Assembly (NCBI RefSeq): GCF_001641265.1
Contig: NW_020167575.1
Location: 1 to 25,092 of the forward strand
Origin: Pseudogymnoascus destructans
Taxonomy: Eukaryota > Ascomycota > Leotiomycetes > Thelebolales > Thelebolaceae
Direction of reading: 5' to 3'
DNA: 25,092 nucleotides
The translations under genes were made by a program, and so were the position numbers. The first letter of the stretch is position 1. Each line of letters begins with the position of its first letter. The notes under the pieces were generated by a model, which was not told where the DNA came from, made no database searches, and worked only from the letters and a program-made list of their open reading frames with translations. Shown here one piece after another: positions 10,501-20,521 of this stretch.

Positions 10501-12133
10501 GCAGCTTTGGTGGATGACATTGTCAGCCGTGGGAGGCAGCTGGGTTGGATTGCGAGGAGTGGGTTGACGAGCAGTCCGGGCATGAGTTGCGGCAGTTGAT
10601 TGTGGTCAGCGCAGACCGAGCAGTGCAGGGCGAGTTTTTGCATTACGCAAAGGGGTTGGAAATAGAAGGACGGTTGGCCCATGTGTTTTTCGACGAGTGC
10701 CACGTTGCGTACACGGACACATCGTACCGGGAGCGGTTACGAGAGTTGTGGATGTTGCGGTATTTGAACTGCCCATTTACCGGGTTGACGGCGACATTGA
10801 TGGTTCAGTTGGAGGACGTGTTGAAGGAGCGGTTGTGCGCTGACAATGCGCAGATATTCCGGCGAAGCACGGGATGAAGGACAATCCGATACGAGGTTAG
10901 GGACAGCAAGGATGAGGCACCATCCGACATTGCCGTAAAGCATGTGCAGCAGGTGACGCTGGGCCGTGGGAAGCGAGGGTCATATACGTGCGGAGTTATG
11001 ACACGGGTAGGTTGATCTGCGAGTTATTGGAGTGCGCATTTTATCGAGCGAGAGCAGACGATAAGGGGGAGGTTTACGGCGATGGGCGAGCGGGAGGGTG
11101 GATGGATTGTTGCGACGGGGGCATTGGGGACGGGAATCAACATTGAGGGGATCATGATGATTGTTCACGTGGGTCGCGTATGGGTTGACGAGCTTCGTGC
11201 AGCAGTCTGGGCGTGGAGGGCGAGGTGGGGAGGTGAGTGAGTCGGTGATCATCACGCGGGTGGAGAGCAGCCGGGGTTGGAAGCGAGGGAGATTATGAGT
11301 GAGTATTCAGTGGAGAGGTTGACGAAGATGCGATGATGGAATTGATTGAGAGCCAGGGATGTCGCGGGTTGTGTTAAGTCAACACATGGATGGAGCGGAG
11401 GAGGGCAGTTGCGGGCAGACGGACAGCGTGTTTTGCGACCGGTGCAGATGAAGAGTGGCAGAGGAGTGGGGGCGGAGGTGAGGGGAGGGTGGAGGCCACG
11501 GAAGAGGTGGAGGCCACGGAAGAGGTGCCGAATGGGTCGCAGATATCCAGAGGCGGTTGCAGGCCGTAGAAGAATGGGACGAGCAGATGATGGAAGTGAT
11601 GGATGAGGTGCGAGGACATTGCATATACTGCCGATTCATCCGTGGAGGGGATGTTGAAGAGGAAGGGGCGCATGCGTATGAGGATTGTGTTTTGGCAGAG
11701 ACTCAGGGATGGATATGTCAGGTACTGGGAGTGGCGGAAGATGATTGATTGTGGAGGTATCAGCATTGTTGGAAATGCGGGTTGTCGCAGAAGATATGCC
11801 GACGGATGGAGGATGGGTGGTGTGAATATCCGAGGTGATGTTGCCAGGATTATATGTATTATTGGAAGTGGGCATTTGCGAGGGATAGTGGAGGCGGTTG
11901 GGTTCCGAGGGGATTTTGAGTGTGATGTTTGGGAGTGGATGCGTGAGGTTGGGGAAGGGTTTGGAGGGGTGTGGGAGGGGAATTGGATGTTGACGTGGCG
12001 GATGGCATGCCGGATATATGGTATAATGACGAGGGGGGAGGTGGGTTTAGAAGTCGAACCCATCCAGGCGAAGCCCGCCGACGGCCACCCCCAGAGGGAG
12101 GAAGGCGAGGTGGGCATGGTATTTGAAGGGTAA
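7561..12133 (+). pseudogene. Zinc-finger / tyrosine recombinase / RecQ-like helicase gene, copy 1 (disrupted)
   Basis: The ATG at 7561 has a good Kozak context (GCCATGG); an in-frame ATG lies at 7537. Order of domains: OrsD-type zinc fingers (LVCCECRHAL...H, LQCRDCPYKT...H) within the first 120 residues; a variable middle; a tyrosine recombinase region with Arg 9504-9506 (GQPGRGPEL), Lys 9605-9607 (YDKARKR), Arg 9846-9848 (AWRHVAI), His 10047-10049 (NHST) and Tyr 10094-10096; then a RecQ-like helicase with Walker A LPTSSGKS (about 10411-10440), DECH (about 10690-10702), LTATL, ATGALGTGINIEG and QQSGRGGRGG (about 11205-11235); a Cys-rich tail (HCIYCRF, HCWKCGL) and a final VWEWMREVGEGF segment that matches copy 2. 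In-frame stops occur at 8781, 10002 (or a 36-nt intron) and 10124. Frame changes occur near 8632, 10077, 10127, 10540, 10873, 10980, 11075, 11185 and repeatedly in the tail. The family resembles fungal telomere-linked helicases. Confidence 0.85.
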
Positions 12134-12150
12134 TAGGATTTGGGGCGAGA

Positions 12151-12161
12151 AGGGTTAGGGG
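12151..12161 (+). repeat. Telomere-like motif at the right edge of copy 1
   Basis: AGGGTTAGGGG, nearly two telomeric units, lies directly between the end of the copy 1 coding region (stop at 12133) and the point near 12166 where satellite sequence resumes. Confidence 0.5.
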
Positions 12162-12165
12162 TTGT

Positions 12166-14096
12166 TGGACATTAGCAACAGGGTAGTTTCACAAGGGGAA
12201 GAAAACGGCTTCTTCGGAATTCCGATACGAGTTAGAATGAGAGAGAGGTTCCGGATTTTGTGGGCAGGGAGACATGGTATGGGAAGTGGCATAAGTTTTG
12301 CAAGGACACGGAGAACTTATCGTCCGATAGCGTCATCGAAAGAGAATTGCAAGGGGAGCAGAATGGCGTCTTCCGATTTTCGATACGAGTTGAAACGAGC
12401 AAGTTATTGCGGATTTCGGTAGGTGGCAGGGGGGCGGGTGGAGGATATGTTTTGGAGGACAATAACTTTTGCAGCGACCAGCGAAACTTGAGGTTCGGTA
12501 TCGTCAATAGAAGATATTTGCAAGGGGAAGAAAATGGCGTCTTCCGATTTTCCATACAAGTAGAAATGAGTTGGTTATTGCGGATTTAGACGGATGGTTG
12601 GTGGCAAGGGGGCCAGTGGAGCATAATTTTTGACAGCCAATAACTTCTCAACCGACAGACGGAATTTATCGTTCGATATGGCGAAATGAAGAGGTTTCCA
12701 AGATGAATAAAACGGCGTACCCCGCGTTTCGGTACGATTCAAAATGAGTTGGTTATTTCGGATTTTGGTGGGTGGTAGGTGACAGGGGGTGGAAGGGAGG
12801 CATAGTTTTTGAGGGGTGATAACGTTTGAAGCGACAACCCCGATCTTAACGTTCGGTATCGTCAATAATAGAGAATTACAAGGGGAATCAAATGGCGTTT
12901 TCCGATTTTTGATACGAGTTAAAGTGGTGAAGATATTCCGGATATGGTCGGGTGGAAGGGGGGAGGAGGGTATGTCAGATGAGGGGCAATAAGTATTGCA
13001 ATGGGCGGCCGAATTTATCATTCGGCATCACATTTGAAAGAGGATTGGAAGAGAAACAAAATGGCGTCTTCATAATTTTGATACGAGTTCAAACGAACAA
13101 GTTATTTCGGATTTAGACGACTGGTAATGGGTGGGGGGGCAGGTATGATAAGAGCCATAAGTTTTGCAGTAGGCGACAGAATTTATCGTTCGAGGGTGAT
13201 ATTAGGGGAGGATTGCAAGGGGAAGAGAATGGCGTCTTCATATTTTTGATACGAATTAAAAGGAAAGAGATATTCCGGATTTAGACGGGTGGTGGTGGGG
13301 GGGTTACAGGGAGACCCGGTTTTTTACCCCAAGTATAACTTGTGCAACAACGGACAGAACTTATCGTTCGACAGCAGGAAATGACGAGAAATATAAGGAG
13401 AAAAGAATGGCGTCTTCCGATTATTTGTACAAGTTGAAATGAGTGAGTTATTTCGATTTCCGTCGGGTGGCAAAGGTAAGGCATCGAATATATTGAGTGG
13501 GGTATAAGTTATGATAGAGATGACGTATAAGGAGCGTTCGATATCGTTAATAGGGTAGTTTTTGAAGGGTAAGAGAATGGGTTCTTCAGAATTTTGATAC
13601 GAGTTGAAATGGGAGGCGAATTTCGAATTCAGGTGAGTAAGGGGGGGGGGGAGTTATTTTGATAGGAATGATGGGAAGTGAGGGGACGTTGTACAGGAAT
13701 AGTTTGATATCGTCAATAGGGTAGTTTTTGCGAGCGGAAGAGAATGGCTTCTTCGGAATATTGATACGGATTAGGATGGGAGGCGAATTTCGAGTTGGTG
13801 TGAGTAGGGGGATAGAATATGTAAGGGAATAATTATAATAACTGAGAATTTATTTTTGGGAATAAGGTAGGGAAAATAAAAGGTTTGATATCGTTAACAG
13901 GGTAGTTTTACGAGACGAACAGAATGGCATATTCAGAATTTTGATAGGGTTTTAAAATCAGGGAGATAACTCGATTCCGGTCGAGTTAGGGGGGGGGGTA
14001 GTGGTTTGAGTTGGGGTGACGGGAGGTGAAGGGATGTTGTAGAGTGTGGGTTTGACATCGTTATAGGGGTAATTATTGGAGAGGAAAAGAATGGCT
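12166..14096. repeat. Satellite array 2, ~173-bp degenerate units
   Basis: About eleven units are marked by the CGTTCGATATCGT-like box near 12320, 12490, 12668, 12850, 13018, 13187, 13365, 13533, 13702, 13880 and 14050 (spacing 168-182 bp). Units drift from left to right: those after about 13500 carry AATAGGGTAGTTTT and a TTCAGAATTTTGATA variant of the core. The last unit breaks off after GAGAGGAAAAGAATGGC near 14096, where GC-rich unique sequence starts; array 3 carries the uninterrupted version at about 24075-24120. No genes are seen. Confidence 0.9.
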
Positions 14097-14303
14097 ACCC
14101 CTAGAAGCGGCCGTATCTGTAGTGCAAATTGGGAATCCCCACGCGAGCGACCCCTGTCGCTCGCGCGCGCACACGGCCATTGTGGAGCGATTATTGTGCA
14201 GCAAATTGGGAGACCCCCGGGACGGCGCAGGCGCATCAAGCACGCATACAGAGCATGCAACGAAGGGCGAATAGCGCACACACACCGCTCGCGCAAGGGA
14301 AGG
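14097..14303 (+). promoter_or_regulatory. 5' flank of copy 2: inverted repeat and paired ATTGGGA boxes
   Basis: A 10-bp perfect inverted repeat (CGCGAGCGAC at 14142-14151, its complement at 14156-14165) has a 4-nt loop. A GTGCAAATTGGGA-like sequence occurs twice, with ATTGGGA at 14128 and 14205 followed by C-runs. The pair resembles the CCAAT-type pair before copy 1 in spacing and distance to the start. Confidence 0.4.
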
Positions 14304-17300
14304 ATGGCGGCCAGCTTCTCCTACCTCGCAACTCACGGGGTGCTGCTCTGCCGCGACTGCGGGACCTGCCTCATGCCCGCGCGCGCCAGCCAGGAGTGGC
14401 ACCTGAGGCACCCACCCCACGACCTCAAGGGGCCGGAGCTGCGCACCCTGCTCGACCTCTTCGCGACGCATGAGCTGCGGCCCCCGGGACAGGTCGCCCT
14501 GCCAGACCAGCCCTGCATCGCCATCGAGGGACTGCGCCGCCATCCGGCATTCTCCTGCATCCTCTGCGACGACGGCCGGCCGACCCTGACCCGGTCCGGG
14601 CCGGCCATCAGGGCGCACGTGTCCGGGAGCACGGGCAGAAGCCGTCGCAGCAGAGTGAGGGTGGCGCGTGGCAGAGATGCACGGTGCAGACCTTCTTCGC
14701 AAAGACCGAGCATGTCCGGTACTTTGTGGTTACAGACGACGACAGGGCGGAAGGGGACGCAGCTACTGCCGCCATCGCCCTCGAGCCGCAGGAGCAGGCC
14801 TTCTTCGACCTGGCCGACGCGGACGCGACCATGGTAGCGGACGACATCAAGACGGAGGGCAACAAGGTGCACGGCTTCGACAGCCACCCCTCGGCTGCGG
14901 TCCCGTGGCTGAGGCGGACTGGCATCGAGAACCACGTGCGGGGCCTAGAGAAGGACGAGATGCACGCCTCCTTTGCGCTGCCGAAGAGCGCAGATGAGGG
15001 AGAGCCCGAGCTGTTCCTGATGCTCGAGGTCATGGACGAGATCCTCGCTGAGGTGCACGGCTGGTGCTTCGACGGGCCGGACTGCATGCTGACGTGGCCG
15101 AGGCAGCTCGCGCTGAGCCGCTTCCATGGCGCCCCTACCTCATCGGCACCAGCCAGTTGCAGGGCAGGCAGGGTGCGCGGCTTCGACCCCAAGAAGGAGC
15201 CATCCACACTGCGCGCACAAACTTTGGGTACTGGAAGCAGTTCATGGCGTACTGCTACCGCGCGTCGCCTACTGCGGCAGCCACTTCACGCCACCTCTGA
15301 GCGCGGACCAGGGCAGGCGCCCGAGGACCGGATCCGGCTGACGGACGAGCAGACGACAGCTTGGGAGGCCGCCCTGGAGTGCGCTGCCGACGGAGACCGC
15401 TTAGCGCTGAACGACGCCCTCCGATCCCTCTGCATGGCCCTCGTCTGCCACGAGTTCGGCGGCGACCGCTTCAGCTCGCCGCTCCTCAGCTTCTGCGCGA
15501 TGCTGAGCGTCAAGCCACGCACCAAGTCGTGGAAGGAGCCGGGCAACTTCAACAGCTGCCTGTCCGGCCTGATCTGGGCTGTGCAGCTGCTCATCTTCAG
15601 CACGGCCGCATACCTCGAGAGGTCGGGCGCCGGCAGCACGCTCGAGCACATCAACAGCATCTGCGAGCAGTACCTGCGGCCGGACACGGAGACGCCCATG
15701 GGCGAGATACTGGGCTGGCGCCTGCTGCTGTTCGCGGTGTCGAAGGACGGAGTGGGCTCGCACCAGGCGCACTGGGACGAGGACGAGCAGATCCTCACCT
15801 ACAGGGACGTCGACCTGAACATGGACGAGGTGCAGCAGCTGCTGCTGTCGGAGTTCAGGCAGGCGCAGCATCTGCTGCACGGCGAGCTCATGTTTGGCGC
15901 AGCGGGCCTGCCACGGATGCGCGCGTGGGCACTCAAGGACAACCTCGACGCCGACAACTTTAGCTGGCACTTTGGCGAGCACCGGGAGAACGCGGCACTG
16001 CTGAAGCCGCTCGCGGGCTCACTGCGCAATGTCATACGGGAGTCGCAGTCACTCCGAGCGTCATTCCTCGACACCACTGCTGCACCTACTGCTGAGGATG
16101 GAGAGGATGGAGAGGCTGATGCAGGGGTCACGAGGGTCATGTGGCGACAGAAGGCCATCGACCAGTACGAGGCCGTCGCTGACGAGTTCCTCAAGCGGCT
16201 CCTCGTCCTCATCCACATGGCCTCGGGCCAGCCGCTGCGCGAGAGCGAGCTGTTCTCCCTCACCTGGCGCAACACGCAGCGGAGGCGTAGCGTCTACCTC
16301 AAGCACGGGCTCGTGATGCTGCACACCACCTACCACAAGGGCCAGCAGCAGACGGGCAGGTTCAAGGACAACATCCGCTTCCTGCCAGCCGCCATCGGAG
16401 ACCTCCTGCTGGACTACCTCGTCTACGTCGTGCCGCTCCGCCAGGCCTTCCTGCGCCAGTCCTCCCCACGCGCAATCATGTCCGCGTACCTGTGGTGGAA
16501 GGACGGGGCCGTGTGGGCCGACAACCGGCTGACGCGGTGCATGGAGCAGGCGTGCGTGCGGGCCAAGGTGCCACGGCTGCACATCGCCAACTGGCGCCAG
16601 ATGACGGTCAACATTGTGAAGACCAAGTTTGCGGGCGACCTTGCGTGCTTCGAGGGCATCGGGGCCGACGACGACGATGAGGATGCAGAGGAGATGGAGG
16701 ATGACATCCGGACCATGACGAGGCAGCGGAACCACAGCACGCGGGTGGTGAACCGCAGCTACGCGAACCAGCTGAACGCGAACTTTGGGAATGTGTGGGA
16801 TGGCCTCATCCGTCGGAACCTGCGCGCGTCATCCCTGTGGAGGGGGCTGTGGGATCTCGACACGGTGCTCGGGGATGCGGTCGCAGCAGCAGGGAAGAGG
16901 AAGCGCGAGGCGGCAGAGGTGGCAGGGTCCGACAGGCCGCGGATGCTGAAGAGGATTGCCGTGGGCGTGCACCGGCCGCGGAAGAGGTGGTCTGCTGCAG
17001 CCCTGCTGAAGTGCGCGAGGGGGCTCTACCACGACGACAAGCTGCAGTGGAAGTCGGCCGCACAGGAGCGGGCGATGACGGTCGTCATGTCATGGACGGA
17101 GCAGTCATCCCTGGGCACCGGCGAGGGGAAGAGCCTGCTGTTCATGCTGCCCTGTGTCCTGCCTGATGCGGGCGTGACGATCCTCGTGCTGCCGCTCGTG
17201 TCCCTGCGTGGCGACCTGCTGCGGCGTGTGCAGGAGCTCGGGATAGACCACCTCGTGTGGGCCCGGGCGAGGAGCGGGACGCACCGCTGGTGTTCGTCAC

Positions 17301-18757
17301 GGTCGAGGCCGCGAGCACGTCTCAGTTCCGGGCGTATGCGCACAGGCTGGCCGCGACGCAGCAGCTCGGCCGCGTCGTGATAGACGAGGCGCACCTCACA
17401 ATCACGGCGTCCGAGTACCGTCACGCCATGGCCGACCTCGCCCTCATCCGCAGCGTGCGCACGCAGTTCGTCTACCTGACGGCCACCCTGCCGCAATGCT
17501 ACAGGCCGCGTTCGAGAGGCAGAACAACCTCGTGAAGCCAAAGGTCGTGCGGGCCTCAACGAACAGGCGGAACCTCTCGTACCTCGTGCAGCGGGCCACA
17601 GGGCAGGGGAGCCTGCTAGAAGAGGGCGCGCGGAGGGCCAGGGACGCGTGGCGGGCGAGCGGGCTGCTCGACCAGACCCGAGACAAGATCATACTCTACG
17701 TGCGGACACGGGAGGAGGCACAGGACCTGGGCAGCCTGCTCCGCTGCCCGGTCTACACCGCGATGGCCGGCACGGCAGAGGAGAAGCAGGAGCTGCTCAG
17801 GACGTGGCTCACCACACCCGAGCTGCCATACATTGTGGCGACGTCGGCCCTTAGCGCCGGCTTCGACTACCCACATGTCCGGCTCGTCATGCACCTGGAC
17901 GAGCCACGCTCCCTCGTCGACTTTGCGCAGGAGTCCGGTCGGGCTGGGCGCGATGGAGGGGAGGCATACTCAGCCGTGCTCCTGCCGCACAAGTGGCAGT
18001 CGCAGGCGGGCAACGCCGGTATGGATGTCGAGACGAGGGCACTCTACCGCTACCTCGAAGGCCGGGAGTGCAGGCGCACGTGTCTGAGTGCGCACCTCGA
18101 TGAGGCATCAGAGCTTCGGCAGTGCGATGGCACCAGGGATGATGTGGCGTGCGATGTCTGCAGCAGTGGCCCCAGCCCATCACACGTGCCCCGTGACGAT
18201 GCCACAGAGGCAATGCCGCACACAGGGAGTGCAGCCATCCACGAGAAGCGGCGTTTGGCATACCTCGAGCTCAGCCGCTACAAGGAGGACCTCCTCACCG
18301 TGAAGGGGACGTGCCTGCTCTGTCGAGGGCTCGGGGAGCAGTGGGACCACCAGTTCACCAAGTGCCACCAGCGGTTCGACTTCTTCAGGGCGCGCGACCA
18401 GGCCAGAAGGAGGGGGCAGGGCCGCGGGCCATGGATCTCAGCTTTCGCGGCGTGCTACTGGTGCTACAACCCACAGTCGGTCTGTCAACGTGCAGACCCG
18501 GCCAGTGGCCTCGAGCAGTGCAGGTACGCAGACATCGTGATGCCGCTCTGCTACGGCGTGTTCCACAAGACTGGGGCGAACAGTGGCTGCAGGAGAGGTT
18601 CGGTGAGCAGGCAGTGAGGGCAGGGGCAGCAGGGGCGTTCAATGACGTGGATGTGTTCCTGTCATGGTGTGGGCAGGTGGCCGAGTTTGCAGGTGGGAAG
18701 GGCATCTGGGGGGTAAAGATCGCAGCAGCAGCGCTGCTCGAGTTCGAGGCATATTAA
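14304..18757 (+). CDS. Zinc-finger / tyrosine recombinase / RecQ-like helicase fusion, copy 2
   Basis: The start at 14304 (MAASFSYLATHGVLLCRDCG) aligns with copy 1; a longer in-frame start at 14076 would begin inside the satellite. Order: OrsD-type zinc fingers (LLCRDCG...H, FSCILCD...H) leading to WQRCTVQTFF; a middle region; a tyrosine recombinase with Arg 16238-16240 (LRESEL), Lys 16337-16339 (YHKGQ), Arg 16595-16597 (NWRQM), His 16733-16735 (NHSTR) and Tyr 16760-16762 (RSYANQ), so the catalytic set seems complete apart from the usual HxxR histidine; then a RecQ-like helicase with Walker A LGTGEGKS (17111-17134), DEAH (17383-17394), LTATLP, ATSALSAGFDYP and QESGRAGRDG (about 17928-17958); and a Cys-rich tail (TCLLCRG, CYWCYN). 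A frame of about 2 kb is open from 15310 to 17258. Frame changes near 14623, 15126, 15165-15190, 15222, 15265-15300, 17258, 17492 and 18582 all fit missing single bases. Restored length would be near 1,490 aa. GC-rich compared with everything around it except the dioxygenase gene. Confidence 0.85.
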
Positions 18758-19589
18758 ACTAGCGAATGGGTGTTCGACTGGTAGCGCCATGTATTTATAA
18801 TATAGACTGTAGCCATAGAGCCATATTAATTATGTCGTGAGTTGAGAAATATTATTCTCTGCAATTTAAATAAATTGGAACGGATTATAATAATCACACT
18901 CCTCGACGAGATATGAACTGCATTAAATTACTGACGATGACACATACCGCCAATACATATGATCTTATTACAGCAATATAAGCTGTATATTAAACGTCGA
19001 ACTCGAGATGTAGGGTTGACATCTTTTTAAGGTTTTCGCCTAACCGCGTTTGGTTGTGACACTCCCGAACATTGATCGTTGCTATGTTTAGGGCATGGGC
19101 TGCCCCCTCCCCATCACCCCCAATTAATCGGAAGCGTTTATAGACCCCCATAGCTCGAATACCAGACTAGCCCTTGGGATATTTCGAGGCAATACTCTAG
19201 TTCTGATACTCGTACGATTATCTTATAATTACATACCCAGGTGAGACTGGCAAGGACGAATCCCAACATGCAACTCCCATGTCCACACCACTGCCATGGC
19301 CTCTCCCGACCAGGGTTAGAAGATGGGGCATTTTTTAACCGAGATCGCCATTTTCTTAGCGAGATGCCATCAAATCCATCCCCCTTTTCATGTAACTGCG
19401 TAGCCCTCGCCCAGACGAACGCAGCCATGCTCCTCCCGGCCTCGGATCTCGACGTTTTTTTTTTTCAACCCAATTTTGATGGGGTGGTCAGTCATGTGAG
19501 TTGCCACGCAGCTAGCGGGCGTGGCTCGTCTCAGTCTATATCAGAACTTCTACCGTCAAGTCCAAACTTAGTCCTTTACACATTTTTTC
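18758..19589. other. Spacer with no gene seen
   Basis: The first 350 bp after the copy 2 stop codon are AT-rich without repeats or convincing frames. The remainder is mixed sequence with a T-run near 19456. The frame at 19241-19723 runs into the tandem repeat, has no recognisable motif and is not called. The last part probably contributes to the upstream region of the dioxygenase gene. Confidence 0.6.
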
Positions 19590-20516
19590 CTTCTCGCGCG
19601 GCAACCACCCGGCATTTCTTCACACTTTCTTCACGCCAGCACACAGCTCAGTCTCGAGTGGCAGAGGGGCACACCATCTTGTGTCATCTGTCTTTGGGGA
19701 TCCTAGACTATACCATCTTATAGTGAGGTACCATCAAAACCTGAGCTCGCGCAACAACCACCCAACATTTCTTCACACTTTCTTCACGCCAGCACACAGC
19801 TCAGTCTCGAGTGGCAGAGGGGCACACCATCTTGTGTCATCTGTCTTTGGGGATCCTAGACTATACCATCTTATAGTGAGGTACCATCAAAACCTGAGCT
19901 CGCGCAACAACCACCCAACATTTTCCACGCTTTCTTCACGCCAGCACACAGCTCAGTCTCGAGTGTCAAGAGGGGCACACCATCTTGTGTCATCTGTCTT
20001 TGGGGATCCTAGACTATACCATCTTATAGTGAGTACCATCAAAACCTGAGCTCGCGCAACAACCACCCAACATTTCTTCACACTTTCTTCACGCCAGCAC
20101 ACAGCTCAGTCTCGAGTGGCAGAGGGGCACACCATCTTGTGTCATCTGTCTTTGGGGATCCTAGACTATACCATCTTATAGTGAGGTACCATCAAAACCT
20201 GAGCTCGCGCAACAACCACCCAACATTTCTTCACACTTTCTTCACGCCAGCACACAGCTCAGTCTCGAGTGGCAGAGGGGCACACCATCTTGTGTCATCT
20301 GTCTTTGGGGATCCTAGACTATACCATCTTATAGTGAGGTACCATCAAAACCTGAGCTCGCGCAACAACCACCCAACATTTTTCCACGCTTTCTTCACGC
20401 CAGCACACAGCTCAGTCTCGAGTGTCAAGAGGGGCACACCATCCTGTGTCATCTGCCTTTGGGGATCCTAGACTATACCATCTTATAGTGAGGTACCATC
20501 AAGACCTGAGCTCGCG
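19590..20516 (+). repeat. Six 153-bp tandem repeats forming a three-unit higher-order repeat
   Basis: The landmark GCCAGCACACAGCTCAGTC starts at 19635, 19788, 19940, 20093, 20246 and 20399, giving periods of 152-153 bp; a partial unit precedes the first. Units 3 and 6 share variants (TTTCCACGCTTTC before the landmark and GAGTGTCAAGAGG after it) absent from units 1, 2, 4 and 5, so the order is A-A-B-A-A-B. The + strand of the unit contains no ATG, although frames stay open across it. The array ends 5 bp before the ATG of the next gene, at the point where another unit would begin, so it looks like amplified promoter or 5' leader. Confidence 0.95.
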
Positions 20517-20521
20517 ACACC

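Noticed and set aside
11374..12117. Long minus-strand frame (247 codons)
   Set aside because: Opposite the tail of copy 1, where the plus strand shows the CxxC motifs and the conserved C-terminal segment; the minus frame is low-complexity Pro/Ser/Ile-rich.
7561..12133. Repeat-induced point mutation as the cause of copy 1 decay
   Set aside because: Only two or three nonsense codons are seen, the sequence is not strongly AT-enriched, and most disruptions are single-base losses, not C-to-T changes.
14073..16735. Several minus-strand frames of about 200 codons
   Set aside because: Antisense shadows of the GC-rich copy 2 coding region; the plus strand carries the domain motifs.
14304..18757. Programmed ribosomal frameshifting or many tiny introns in copy 2
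   Set aside because: There are too many shifts, with no shared slippery motif or splice signals; missing bases in homopolymers explain them more simply.
19241..20471. Repetitive open frames across the 153-bp repeats
   Set aside because: The unit length of 153 (3 x 51) keeps frames open by arithmetic; the sense strand of the unit has no ATG and the frame breaks in the 152-bp unit.
19590..20516. CRISPR-like array
   Set aside because: Units are contiguous 153-bp tandem repeats without variable spacers and the context is eukaryotic.
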